Positions 1 to 10,560 are shown, counted from the first letter of the stretch. The stretch is DNA of 64,000 nucleotides from Diphasiastrum complanatum (GCA_029204225.1 CM055095.1:14288049-14352048); one strand, 5' to 3'. The notes: generated from the letters alone by a model not told the origin. Numbers and translations: made by a program.

Positions 1-149
1 AGGGGGGCTTGACATTTTGCGAGTCATCACTTTGCGAGTTTTGCGAGTTTTTTTGTTAAATATAATCTGTATGCTTAAAATGTCACAAAATGGCATTATC
101 ATGGCACATACCAAGCAATAAAGACATGCTAAAGAACTTCTTTAGCATT

Positions 150-680
150 GATCCAAGCACTCTGAAGTACCCGATGAAACAGCCTTTTGCTCGTTCAATC
201 CTCGGATTATCCAACAAATGTATGCTAAGCTTCAGTATTGGAAACCTACTACTCAGACGAGACCTGATCCTAAAAGAAAGGCTTTCAACTTTGCCATTGG
301 ATTTTCTGAACGACCAGCTTTGCCAGCTCCACCAAGACAACAAGCTCCTCCTGCTAATTTATTGGAACCAGAACCTTACAATGTTAATGAGCAATGGAAT
401 CACAATAATGATCAAGAGATTGGTCCTTCAGATCAGTATGCCATCTATGATGCCGCACAACAACAAGTAGTGAGACGATGGGCCAGAGCACCACTTGGAT
501 GCTTTGCATGCGAAGAGCCCACTGTGTGGCGGAATTCTCGAACAAAGGGAAGTTTGTTCCTTTATGTCGTGAGTGCAGTTATGCACATTGTTACAAGGAT
601 TGTCCAACAAGACCAAAACCACCGCCGGTTATTGCTCAAGTTAATATGATTACGATCAAGCAAAGACTAACAGTTTAGCT
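150..680 (+). pseudogene. gag relic of a gag-only LTR element
   Basis: An open stretch reads a basic, proline- and glutamine-rich segment (from about 170) and then a Cys/His-rich segment around 490-640 that resembles a zinc-knuckle region. The two parts lie in different frames, so there is at least one frameshift near 480. About 130 bp after the last codon comes a purine-rich tract and then an LTR-like start at 811. No protease, reverse transcriptase or integrase lies between. This suggests the 3' end of a non-autonomous element carrying only gag, with its 5' part outside the window. The gag assignment is inferred from composition, the cysteine cluster and position. Bases 1-149 show nothing I can assign. 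Confidence 0.45.
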
Positions 681-810
681 TGTTGAACCAAGTGTACCTT
701 TGATGGTTGTTACTAGAGACTGTAAAGGTTCGACATGAGACCAATCAGAGCCTGAAGTGAATAATCTCGCGAGGTGTGATGGGACCGCCACCAATTTTGG
801 TGGGGAATAT

Positions 811-1480
811 TGTTGGAGGGTTTGCGGATCCCAAGGCAACCCTAACTCTAGTTAATAAGTGAGAGGGATTTGGCACCCTACATGTGTAAGTCCAACCCAA
901 TGATCACATAGTTATTTGATTAGTTAGGAAGTTAATAAAAGGACTTTAGGCCTTTTTGTGGGACTTTTAACATCACAGGGCTTAATTGTCAAGTTAGTGA
1001 ATAAAGTTGGGGTTCCCACCAAAACTGGCTTAAAATTCAAATTCAAACTAGTTCCCTCCAATTTTTGAATTGAGTTCCTCCATGTTTTGGAACTTAGGTT
1101 AGAATTGGTTACTATAACTAGGTGCAAACTCGAGTTTGAAAAACATATTTTATCTTCATTTCTAGTACAAGGAGGTTGGTCCTCTTATGAAGTGAATGTG
1201 GAATGTCCTTGCTCTCTATCTCTTTTCCTCCATCTCTCATATTTTCTTTATGGTTGCTAATTGTTGGATGTGATTGTTATTGAATTTGCTTATTCTTATG
1301 CTTTTTGTGAGAGAGAAAGGGAGAGACAGAAGAGTAAGCTTTCATCATTGTGGTTTTAGTGTTAATGGATGTAGGGTTAATGCTTAGTGTTAATTGTGGA
1401 TCATCAATGCATGCAGCTAGAGTTTGATCTATGCTAATCACTGTATATGATTTGACTACACTTGGAATGATACTTGACTA
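811..1480 (+). repeat. LTR (3' LTR of the gag-only element), end uncertain
   Basis: It begins with TGTTGG directly after a purine-rich tract (about 798-808). Its first 200 bases resemble, in inverted orientation, the LTR at 26394-26720. The shared stretch has a GAGGGATTTGGCA-like motif followed by GTAAGTCCAACCCAATGAT. It also shares general architecture with the LTR-D copies at 7157 and 8113. The right edge is not clear; the homologous material fades by about 1480. Confidence 0.5.
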
Positions 1481-1639
1481 GGGTTGAATTTAGCCCAATC
1501 AATACTTGATACCCCAACTAGGTGCATAAGACATATTTTGCCTTGGTCTCAATACATTATCAAATTTTTCTTGGTACCCACAATTTACAAGTATTGGCTT
1601 CTCAAATCATGTGCATTTTGCATCAAGCAAAAGGTCATG

Positions 1640-1990
1640 TCTTTCAATAATTGAATTGGTACGGTTTTTCCTCTCAGCTAAGCCATTAGACTGAGGACTA
1701 TAAGGAGTGATGAATTGCTGCTCACTATGACAGATCCCACAACGGCCATTGCCTTAGTAGGTTATTGAATTGATTTCTCGGATACATGGCCGATCTGAGT
1801 ATCCGTAATGTTGAGGATGATCAGCGCGAAGGCCTTTCCATCCTTCAGCCTCCATCTGGCAATTGTTGCATCGTCTGCTTTGAGTTTCCCTTCTGCACCT
1901 GTAACAACGTCATACAATTCTTTAGCCATTAGTATAGTTTTCATCTTAAATTTCCACAGATGGTAATTGGCTCCATCAAGCTTGTCCACG
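1640..1990 (-). pseudogene. Copia-B gag and integrase relic
   Basis: On the - strand, 1990-1762 encodes the N-terminus of a copia Gag (UBN2 type) with the LDGANYHLWKFKMK motif, like the starts of the gags at 51.9 kb and 30.5 kb. About 40 bases further on, 1722-1640 encodes the end of a copia integrase core (SPQSNGLAERKNRT). The rest of gag, the protease and most of integrase are therefore deleted. The gag start lies about 170 bp inside a primer-binding site at 2161-2172 and an LTR at 2173, the expected order for a - strand element. It is non-functional. Confidence 0.75.
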
Positions 1991-2160
1991 ATGGGCTGGC
2001 TTTCCCTTGGGAATCCATGTGGAAGATTAGTCTAAGTGATAGGAAAAACTATCAATGACTTAAGTATGAAAATTTGGCACTGAGTTACAGAATAAGAAGA
2101 CAATTACTCTATCGGCTAGTAGAGTCTTGTACTATGGAAGCTTATCAGGCTACAAAAATT

Positions 2161-2172
2161 GCTCTGATACCA
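2161..2172 (-). other. primer-binding site (tRNA-iMet type)
   Basis: GCTCTGATACCA on the + strand is the reverse complement of TGGTATCAGAGC, the classical plant copia primer-binding site complementary to initiator tRNA-Met. It directly abuts the TG start of the adjacent LTR. Confidence 0.8.
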
Positions 2173-3378
2173 TGTTGGAGAAAGAGGGGTGTGAGTGTGA
2201 GAAACAAAAATAGCTCAAAAAGAAAACGAACACGAAGAGAAGCGAACTCGAAACTCAAACGAGAAACGAACTCGAACAGAAAGTGTTCGTGCGCAGCGGA
2301 ATGAGCTATATTATTCCTTTTTAAGCATGACTACACCTATCAGAAACGAACAGAATGTTAGTGATAGAAATCACGGTCAATTTGATTACGTAGCCAAACA
2401 TTAACAAAACATCAAAAAAATAATTTGTCACGAACAACTAGACAAATTATTAGTCGCGAATGATTCGTGAAGAGCTAGACTGAACTCGACTGATAATCAG
2501 TCGCAAAAGACAAGACTAAATATTATTTGTCAACAACTAAGCTAATAATCATTCGCTAAGAACAGATTACCAGATTGAGAAACAAGAGAGTCAGACATAA
2601 TGAAAAAAAGCATAACAATATCGACACAAATCTGAACGCAGAACAACAGAGCTGTTATCAGATTAAGTATAGTAAAATATACATGTCAATAATGTTGTGG
2701 AGCACAAGACAATAGCGGACGAAACCGCGTGCTCTACAAAGCTAATTTAATCAATAAAAGGAATGAACCTATTACTGACAATACAAAAGAATCACTGCGC
2801 AAGACATTTACTTCGTTTATCTCTGATAAGCTTCTGATGCTATTATTTTACACACACACTGAATACGCAAGTGGTATTCGATATATATACACAATTTTAC
2901 AAGTGTGCAGATGAAGAAAGTACAAAGTGGATGTGTTGTCTGTAGGAGATCGTGGGTGGCTGTTGTCGTTGTCAAAATCTGTTAGCACAGTTGCATGGAA
3001 TGAGCGTGAAAAGGCCACGACGTCAGCCTTTGCTGAAATGAACGTTGGTGAAGATGCGAAAAATGCGACACTCTGATAAAATGCCTTAGGATTTGATTTA
3101 CAGGGTGCCTTCACTTTTCCTAGGGCACCTTCAGCATTTTTGTAAGACAGTGTCGTCTTTTTTGCCTGTCACAAATCACGTGTAAAAACACAGTGTCACA
3201 TTTTTCGCCTTTTTTGCCTGTGGAAATTTACTTGTATTTATGCAGACATTCGCGTTTTATTCGTCTGTCTTATTTTACATGTAAATATGCAGACTATGCA
3301 ACAACATGAGTAAAAATGCAGCATGAATGGAGGCAAATTAAAATAGGATTTAGGAGAGTAGAGGAGATAAATCCAATA
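2173..3378 (-). repeat. Copia-B LTR, about 1.2 kb
   Basis: This LTR matches the LTR at 47013-48026 in order and motif content: an AAAAGAAAACGAAC-rich start, a sequence ending in GCGGAATGAGCTAT, repeated TTTTTCGC/TTTTGCCTG blocks with ACAGTGTC, and a terminal AATCCAATA. It is bounded by a primer-binding site on the left and by reverse-transcriptase remains on the right. It therefore serves as 5' LTR for the gag relic and 3' LTR for the RT relic. The right edge is approximate. Confidence 0.7.
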
Positions 3379-3389
3379 GGGTCCACATT

Positions 3390-4020
3390 GGCGAGTGAGC
3401 TAACTTGCAATTCATCATTTTATATCTGATTAGCATATTGTAGATGTACCTCTATTGAGTAATGTATATCAACCTTTGCTCTATGTCTCTTTGAATTTAA
3501 ATATCAAGATAGTAATGAGCTTCACCTAGTTCTGTCATGTCGAATTGTGAGGACAATATTCGTTTCACATCTTTTATGAGTTTGACATTGTCGTTGAACA
3601 GCAATGTGTTGTCCACGTATAATGTAATGATAATAAAAAAATATTGTACTAACTTGAAGTAAACATACAAATTTGAAGCGCTTGGGTTATAACCATGTTC
3701 GATAATGAAAGCATTGATCCTTTGGAATCAAGCTCTAGCAAATTGCTTCAAGTCATAAAGTGTTATATGGAATTTGCATACATGATTTTCTCTGCCATTG
3801 ATTAGGTAGCCTTCAGGTTGTATCATGTAGATATTTTCTTCAATAGCTCCATTCAGATAGGCTGTCTATACATCCATCTGATGTATCTCTAGATTCGCTA
3901 CAACAACATACGGTTCTGATTGAAAAATGCTTTACTATCAAGCTGAAAGTCTTAGTATAGTGGTATTTGGGATCTAGGCTGCTTGTAGACAATTCAACAA
4001 TAGTCCACCTTCTCTCGAAA
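3390..4020 (-). pseudogene. Copia-B reverse transcriptase relic
   Basis: This segment aligns with 48700-49290 of the Copia-B element at the level of recognisable phrases, for example the CTAACATGTTGTAGATGTACCTCT-like stretch and the region encoding FSPVVKHSSIR. On the - strand, 4020-3840 encodes a damaged version of that RT segment (TKTFSLIVKHFSIRT). The remaining sequence down to 3390 has lost its frame. RNase H and the polypurine tract are missing between this relic and the LTR. It is dead. Confidence 0.7.
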
Positions 4021-5450
4021 CTATGACGAACACCAAGTTCCACCCGATGTTTAAGAGGCCTTGTGCTTCAAAAAGCAAGAATTGCTTGGAAAAGATCAAA
4101 AAGACGAAGACACCTGCTAGGCATGACGAAGAACCAGATGACCATGAAACACTTGAAGCTTGCTTGTGGAGAACTAGAAGGCCATGCTTATCGAGAACAT
4201 ACAACCCGAGACTAGTTTCGGCCATAAAATCATTAAAGGTCGTACTAGTAAAACAAAGGGAGAATTTCTTGAACCATAATGAGTGTCCACTAGGACCTCA
4301 AGAATGTCTAAAATGTAGATCTTGAAGTGCTTTAGAAAAAGAACATTAAATAGGATGTTAAATCCTAATTTGTTTTCCAAGAATGGTTTTGATTCAATAC
4401 TATCAATACTTTTCTTCAAATGTTTCAAACATGCGAGTTATGTGATCTAAGCCGTTAGTAGCTTATTGCACGACATGTAATGTTAGTATACATTTGTTTG
4501 CATACTTTATGCAAAAGTAAACCTTAATGAAATGATTGCATCTACCCGAGATAGATTCAGTAAGCTAATTCTGAATTCATAAATTAAGAGATCTGAACTA
4601 GATCAAGGAAGAAAAGACTCTTTACCCAAAGTTGATCTTACATATAAGATCAAATCTGAGAGAAAGAAATAAACATAAACACAACTTGGTATCAGAATAT
4701 CTAGAAATTTATTTTTTACTAGATTTAAGACTCTTAGTTGAGAAATTTTGTTGAGGACAATACTTTATGCATTGGAGGGGTGTAATTTGTAGACAGCTGC
4801 TCTAAATGAGAAATGATCAACTAGTTATACTATTTAGGAATGTACTTTAGGCTTATCCAAAATGATAATAAAAGATAGTTGTATAATCATAGATCACAAT
4901 TGGCACTTAGCCATAATGCGTTGTCACTTATTCAGGTAGATTACATGGTAATTACTTGCTAACAATGGTTAGAGCAAGTCGTTAGCTTCAAAAAAAAGGG
5001 ATAACATTATGTTAATTTTCGATTGTTCAAACACCTATAATAATCTCTATCATTGTTGAACCCAACTATTAGTTGTTCTCTTGTATCTCTGTAGATTGTG
5101 TAAAACATGAGTAAAACTGTAGAAACTGGATAGATGAATGGATGTAGATTAAAGATCGATTATGAGGATAATAATCCAATACTTTTTCCATAGATTAATA
5201 TAGAATATTAGTCAAAAAATGCATGGTTGTCACAGACACCTAAATTATTCGCACTCTTCATGGTTTTTGTTGACACCTACGTAAGACCTAATGATTTTGT
5301 TGGACATCGAAAGAACGTTCTTATATTCAGTTAAATTATTATTTATCTCATGGGGAGAACTGTTCATACATTCCGCTACATCATCGAATATCCCTAACAC
5401 AAACAAGTCAAATGACCAAATTACAATAGCTAGTTTTGCCAAATGTAACA
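4021..5450. other. no gene; LTR debris
   Basis: I see no convincing coding sequence here. About 5090-5185 resembles the outer end of the Copia-B LTR (compare 3300-3378). The stretch up to 5450 ends in TGTAACA next to a pyrimidine tract (CTCCTCCTG), which reads on the - strand as a polypurine tract plus TGTTAC. This is consistent with the 3' LTR edge of the Copia-E relic that follows; the other end of that LTR was not found. Confidence 0.35.
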
Positions 5451-5454
5451 CTCC

Positions 5455-6049
5455 TCCTGAAAACTATGCTATTTTTTCAACATATGTTTACTTGAAACGC
5501 TAAGGGCTAGTCTAAACTTAGAAAATGGTCCTCTTGCAAGTGGTTTAGTAAGAAGATCAACCAGGCATTCTGATGTTGGTACATGCTCCGAATGAGCTCT
5601 CTTTCCTTGAACCTTTTCAAGAACAAAATGGCGACAAACTTCGATATGCTTGCTTCAAGCATGAAAAACTGAATTGGTAGCAAGACTTTGAAAAGAGAGA
5701 TTGTCACACTTGATCAAGGTAACATCATTACATCTAAGCACATTGATCTCCATCAGCAACCATTTGATCCATAATATCTCCTCAGTAGTGGTTGCAAGCG
5801 TCTTTTATTCAGCTTCAGTTGAGGATAGATAAATTGTAGATTGTTTTTTGGATAGCCATGAGATGGCTCCATCACCTATGAAACATCCAAAAGCACATGT
5901 GGATCTTCTATCCACATTGCAAGCTGCAGAATATGAATCCAAGAAGGCATATAATGATATAGCATCTCTCTTATAAAGAATTCCAATATCTACAGTATTT
6001 GAGAGGTATCTAAGGGTTCTCTTGGCCATTTTCCAATGATATCTGGCCA
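5455..6049 (-). pseudogene. Copia-E RNase H relic (host of the LTR-D insertion)
   Basis: On the - strand this encodes the C-terminal RNase H part of a copia polyprotein. It reads ARYHWKMAKRTLRYLSN, then DSYSAACNVDRRSTCAFGCF, then ISWLSKKQSTIYLSSTEAE, then a decaying tail related to SKHIEV...ADILTK-type sequence down to about 5470. The reading frame upstream of ARYHWK resumes at 8939, on the far side of the LTR-D element. The conceptual host is therefore continuous across the insertion. Integrase and most of RT are absent from this copy. Several stops mark it as old. Confidence 0.75.
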
Positions 6050-6054
6050 ATTGT
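6050..6054. other. target-site duplication ATTGT, left copy
   Basis: ATTGT lies immediately before TGTTGGGGGTATTCCC. The same five bases follow the last LTR at 8934-8938. With the host reading frame continuing across, this marks 6055-8933 as a single insertion. Confidence 0.8.
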
Positions 6055-6090
6055 TGTTGGGGGTATTCCCTCAAGGCATGCTAGAAATAC

Positions 6091-7107
6091 ATGGAAACGA
6101 AGGCCCAGCCCTCCCCCGTGGTGATTCCACCGCCACCTAATTTTGACGTTGCACAAGCTAGTACCAGCCAAGATCAGAGCCAGCAGGCAGCAGGGGGATT
6201 TCAACCAGATCAAGGGTCCGAAGGCCAAGACCAAGGGCAGACAGATGCGGTCGCTAAGACGCGTGACCAGAGCCAAGGCGCAACCACCAGCCAGGGCCCA
6301 ACAACATCATCCAGAGGGTCACGAACGATATCTGCCAGCCGGGCCTTCCGAAGACCGAAATCCGTGGAGGATAACATCAATGAATTTTAATCCAAATATC
6401 CCCACGAGTCATCAAGAGGCGGCTGGCAGTTATCATTCTCAGCTCAGACCATCAAGGGAAAAGGACTGCAAGCCTTACCCGCCCTACAACCACAACCGGA
6501 GTGGCGCCAACAGTTATTTGAGAGAGACCCTGCGGCCATCAGGGCTTACGTGACGAGTTCGCAACAACTACGAGTGAACGCGCATTTCCTGCCATGTCCA
6601 AGAAGATCCAAATGGGCGAAATGCGGCACTCCTCTGGACCAGATCACACTCAACAATTTCAACTGGCCAATCATCAAATCCGAATATGGGTGGACAACGG
6701 ATGTAGACGCCAGAAGGGCTCTCTCCGCATTCGCTAACCACTTCATCAATTGCCCCGATCCCACAGTCCGCGCGACAGCCACTTACACCCGGGACTTGGA
6801 ATATTTAATGGGCATTAAAACAAAATGGGATGATTTCCTTCCCTCCATATTTTTTGATCCAAATAAGGCGCTCGCTTCCGACAAAGTCGAAGACCAGCTG
6901 CCAGTCGCTCGCGTATATTACCGAGCTGCATTCCTTGGTGATCCCTGGACGACACGATTCCAAGCATGGGTGGATCAGGAATGGTTGACAAGAGTTCACG
7001 AGTCCTTCCACACGCCAAAGGACTCGAAGAAACTGGACCGTCTCAACTTCATGGAAGATGTTACGAGATATCTCATCCACCAGAGGCGGTCCAAGAGAAC
7101 GCTCTAA
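6091..7107 (+). pseudogene. unrecognised LTR-D ORF, 338 codons with one internal stop
   Basis: From ATG at 6091 the frame runs to a stop at 7105-7107 and is broken only by TAA at 6388-6390 (codon 100). Codons 1-99 are rich in Gln, Ser, Gly and Pro. The second part is a well-composed, Trp-containing sequence: PQPEWRQQLFERDP, then HFLPCPRRSKWAKCG, then LNNFNWPIIKSEYGW, then DPWTTRFQAWVDQEW, ending in LIHQRRSKRTL. I recognise no protease, RT, integrase or zinc knuckle. By position between primer site and 3' LTR it could be a gag-like or accessory protein, but no family match can be claimed. The last 24 or so codons recur at 7988-8066 in the shortened unit. The single stop in 338 codons suggests coding function until recently. 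Confidence 0.6.
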
Positions 7108-7156
7108 TAAATCGGCAAAGTGCCGATGGACCAACACTACTTTAGGCCGTGGGTCC

Positions 7157-7967
7157 TGTTGGGGGTATTCCCAACAAAGTGTAAATAAATAAAATCCTCC
7201 AATAAAATGTGTTGCGAGGGCATGGCATCCTGCGTGTATAAGCCCATGGCCCAATGAGCACGCAATTGAAGTTGTAAATAAAATAAACTTGACTTGGGCC
7301 TTGTAATTAAAATAAAACTAGAGGCTCAATGTCATTTTTAAACTTAGAGATCACTTTTTAGAGTTGGGTCCAAATTGGGACTCACATGAATCTTGTGATT
7401 TCTAATGTACTTTTTGGATCAAGTTGGGTCCAAGATGAATGGTTAGGATCATTGCGAATATTAGCCAATAAGATTGAGGGGCAAGGGCCTTTCCCATTTT
7501 ATAAAAAGGCACCATTTGTACACTATTTCCATGCTTAATGAGAAGGAGGAAACTCTACCATTTTTGGAAGAGAAGCATCCTCATTTGCTATTCACTACTT
7601 GCTATTGCTCTTAGTTGTGTTTTCTCTTGCTTTCTATTTCCATGTTCATTGTTTGTCAATAGTGAATGTTTTTCCATTAGCAAGCATAAGGATCATTTGA
7701 GATAGCCTCCACCCTCACTCTCTTTCTCTCTCTTTCTCTTCTCTTCTCAATCTCTTCTTCTCCATTCCTTCCCTTCAACCAAACTATGATGAATGATAGT
7801 GTAGAGGTGTAGAGTTAGAGAGGAGTAGTATAGTGGTGAGTAGCGTTAAGGGAGAAAGTAGGAAATTAACTAAAAGTAGCATCTATGCATAGTTAGGCAC
7901 CTATCCAGTGATCTAACCTTTGTTGACAGGCGGAAGGGTTATACTACGAAAGATCTTCGACCCCACA
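7157..7967 (+). repeat. LTR-D long terminal repeat, central copy (811 bp)
   Basis: It starts TGTTGGGGGTATTCCC and ends GACCCCACA (TG...CA). It is nearly the same as 8113-8933 throughout. The main length difference is about 10 bases missing near 7410, in front of TTGGATCAAGTTGGG. It is followed directly by a primer-binding site, so it acts as a 5' LTR for the short right-hand unit and as a 3' LTR for the left-hand unit. Confidence 0.85.
7465..7509 (+). promoter_or_regulatory. CCAAT box and TATA box inside the LTR
   Basis: CCAAT at 7465-7469 is followed by TTTTATAAAAAGG at 7497-7509. The same pair and spacing recur in the second LTR (about 8431 and 8463) and in the diverged copy at 26048-26095. 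Conservation across three copies supports this as the element's own core promoter. The expected RNA start lies about 30 bases downstream. Confidence 0.5.
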
Positions 7968-7968
7968 G

Positions 7969-7986
7969 TGGCGTCGATGCCGGGGA
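7969..7986 (+). other. primer-binding site, tRNA-Asp type
   Basis: TGGCGTCGATGCCGGGGA lies one base after the LTR end. It closely resembles the TGGCGCCGTTGCCGGGGA-type site used by many plant gypsy-like elements and attributed to tRNA-Asp. The tRNA identity is from general knowledge, not checked here. Confidence 0.7.
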
Positions 7987-8112
7987 AACTAGACCGTCTC
8001 AACTTCATGAAAGACGTTACGAGATATCTCATCCACCAGAGGCGGTCCAAGAGAACGCTCTACTAAACCGGCAGAGTGTCGAGGGACCGGCACTACTTCA
8101 GGCCGTGGGTCC
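7987..8112 (+). repeat. shortened LTR-D internal region
   Basis: Directly after the primer site the sequence jumps to the last part of the internal region (compare 7028-7156). Both sides of the jump carry GAAACT, suggesting deletion at a short microhomology. It retains the final codons of the element ORF and the 50 bases before the LTR. Confidence 0.75.
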
Positions 8113-8933
8113 TGTTGGGGGTATCTCCAACAAAGTGTAAATAAATAAAATTCTCCAATAAAATGTGTTGCGAGGGCATGACATCCTGCGTGTATAAGCC
8201 CATGGCCCAATGAGCACGCATTTGAAGTTGTTAATAAAATAAACTTGACTTGGGCCTTGTAATTAAAATAAAACTAGAGGCCCAATGTCATTTTTAAACT
8301 TAGAGATCACTTTTTAGAGTTGGGTCCAAATTGGGACTCACATGAATCTTGTGATTTCTAATGTACTTTTTGTGGACCCTTGGATCAAGTTGGGTCCAAG
8401 ATGAATGGTTAGGATCATTGTGAATATTAGCCAATAAGATTGAGGGGCAAGGGCCTTCTCCATTTTATAAAAAGGCACCATTTGTACACTATTTCCATGC
8501 TTAATGAGAAGGAGGAAACTCTACCATTTTTGGAAGAGAAGCATCCTCATTTGCTATTCACTACTTGCTATTGCTCTTGGTTGTGTTTTCTCTTGCTTTC
8601 TATTTCCACGTTTATTGTTTGCCAATAGTGAATATTTTTTCATTAGCAAGCATAAGGAGGATTTGAGATAACCTCCAGCCTCACTCTCTTTCTCTCTCTT
8701 TCTCTTCTCTTCTCAATCTCTTCTTCTCCATTCCTTCCCTTCAACCAAACTATGATGAATGATAGTGTAGAGGAGTAGAGTTAAAGAGGAGTAGTATAGT
8801 GGTGAGTAGAGTTAAGGAAGAAAGTAGGAAATTAACTAAAAGTAGCATCTATGCATAGTTAGGCACCTATCCAGTGATCTAACCTTTGTTGACAGGCGAA
8901 AGGGTTATACTACGAAAGATCTTCGACCCCACA
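8113..8933 (+). repeat. LTR-D long terminal repeat, right copy (821 bp)
   Basis: It begins TGTTGGGGGTATCTCC and ends GACCCCACA, followed by the ATTGT duplication at 8934-8938. It contains the same CCAAT/TATA pair and a pyrimidine-rich TCTCTTTCTC tract near 8683-8720. It is the 3' LTR of the inserted element. Confidence 0.85.
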
Positions 8934-8938
8934 ATTGT

Positions 8939-9126
8939 CTATGCATGTCAGATGTAGAGCATGCATGTATTGAAGAATTGTGCAAATTTTTGACTGAATG
9001 CTACTTATGGATGCCATTGAAATCTTACAATGTTTCAGGTTAAATAAGGTTCCTCAGCTGTTATTGATATAGTCTTAGAATCTTATGGGCTCTGACTTGT
9101 CAGAATGAAGGACTTTGATACCACTG
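8939..9126 (-). pseudogene. Copia-E relic, part upstream of the insertion, with primer site
   Basis: The - strand frame here joins that of 6049-5805 once the LTR-D element is removed (SDMHRQ in front of LARYHWKM). About 100 bases further right the sequence reads TTTGATACCACTGTTGG at 9115-9131. This looks like a damaged tRNA-iMet primer site followed by an LTR start. The whole coding region between primer site and RNase H is therefore missing in this copy. Confidence 0.5.
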
Positions 9127-10194
9127 TTGGAAAATTCATGTGTATTTGATATTCATGTTTCTTGTTAAAGAATAGAGACGTTGTAATTAGAGAGGCACAC
9201 TTTGATTCTCTTAGATCCTCGATCAATGAGCAATGTTCTTGCTGTGATCTTGCTATTTGGAATGTCCTATTTTTTGATAGATTCCTAATAGTCCTAGATT
9301 GAGTCGAACTCTTAACTATAGCTAATGCTGCTAATTAAGATCTTTCCTCTTCTAAGGCATAGTCGGATATTCCTGATCTACTACTGATTTAGTTATGATG
9401 AGCCTTTATGCGAAAAAATAAAAAAATAATAGCTGATCTTACAGGAACATTCGACGAGCATAATGTAGCCAAGGATTATGTTTCATAGACAAGAGATAAG
9501 AAAAACATCTATTTAATTATAGTGATTCCTTGAGCGCTGTTTGGCATACCGCACAATGCATTACCACCGCAAGAGAAACTCTGTCTTCTTACAGATAGAA
9601 TTGATAAGCAGTGCTTACTAGCAAATACTTCTATCTATATCTCTCTCTGTGTCTGGCCCGTCCGATTGACTCAACTTGTCTCACTTACTAGTGGATGACT
9701 TTTCATCCTCACATTCAACACTCAATCATTCGAATTTATCTATCCGTCACCTTTGTGTACGCTCATTCTCCCATTCATCCTCTATATATATGATCAGAGG
9801 AGGGAGGTGGTCTTTAATGTAAATGAATGCTTACAAGAACTGCTAAACCTACCATGTCGCGACATTTAGTTTGCTGTCAGCTTCGTCCGTTGTGTCAGTT
9901 CGTTCTCTTGGTACTTCGTTGATCGTGGGTCATAAAGCGCGTTGACTTCAGGGCTACATTTGTAACCGTAGTCGAGGCCATTGCGGTTGGACTTTGGTCA
10001 TCGCTCGTGGACCGCAGGAATTGGCTTACGGTTCCCTAAGAACATCTTCGTTTGTTTGCTCAAAGTTGTGGTTTGCGGTTTGTTGCAATCTGCGGTCTGC
10101 GGGAGTTTGTCATCGTCGTCGTTCGTATATGTCACGATGCGATTGCGATAGTGATGGATTGTGGTCTGTGGTTCATAAGCTAACGATGCTTTGT
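9127..10194. other. probable Copia-E 5' LTR debris; no gene
   Basis: It starts TGTTGGAAAATTC next to a damaged primer site, so it is probably an LTR in - orientation. Its far end was not located. A TATATATATGATC stretch near 9786 could be a promoter remnant. From about 9840 the sequence is GC-richer, with recurring CGTTG and TGCGGT words. I can assign nothing to it. Confidence 0.3.
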
Positions 10195-10560
10195 GGGTGG
10201 AAACCTTAAGTTTCTTCAGTGCCCTATTTCTCCTCTCAGACACTCCATCTTTCTGAGGAAAATAGGCACAAGTAATCTCTTATTTTATGTCATGTTGCTC
10301 ACAAAAAGATTTGAATTCATTAGAGATAAATTCACCTCCATTGTCTAATCTAATTTTTTTGATTTTTTGAATTGCTTCTACACTAATGACTTGAAATATA
10401 CCAACGATTCAAATTTTTTTGCCTTTCTTTAAGGAGGTATGATCATCAACAAAATATAAGAACATAATGGCTCCACCAATACTAGTTGTGCTAGAAAAAT
10501 GCACATCAAAAGGAACCGATTCTAGAGGAGATTATCTCCTTGTGAGAGATTTTTGGAAAA
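10195..10560 (-). pseudogene. copia integrase core relic
   Basis: Read on the - strand, 10560-10195 gives damaged integrase core sequence. It includes a GGAIMFLYFVDDHTS segment, then KKIRLDNGGEFISNEFKSFCEQHDI, and finally the SERRNRALKKL end. The DNGGEF block carries the second catalytic Asp region of copia integrases. Stops interrupt it. No LTR or primer site is attached, so it is an isolated fragment facing the + strand RNase H relic to its right. Confidence 0.7.

Larger units (their letters stand above)
6055..8933 (+). mobile_element. LTR-D: non-autonomous LTR retrotransposon with one-and-a-half repeated units
   Basis: The order is a 16-bp remnant of an LTR start (6055-6070), internal DNA with an ORF (6091-7107), an LTR (7157-7967), a tRNA-Asp-type primer site, a tiny internal segment, and a second LTR (8113-8933). 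It is flanked by ATTGT duplications and inserted in a dead copia element. No protease, RT or integrase is present, so mobility would have needed enzymes in trans. Outer duplications with three LTR positions suggest one insertion later expanded by unequal recombination between LTRs, then trimmed by deletions. LTR fragments of the same type occur at 25862-26170. Confidence 0.8.

Noticed and set aside
4687-4698. Primer-site-like TGGTATCAGAAT on the + strand
   Set aside because: Only ten bases match, and no LTR pair or purine tract with matching ends could be found around it.
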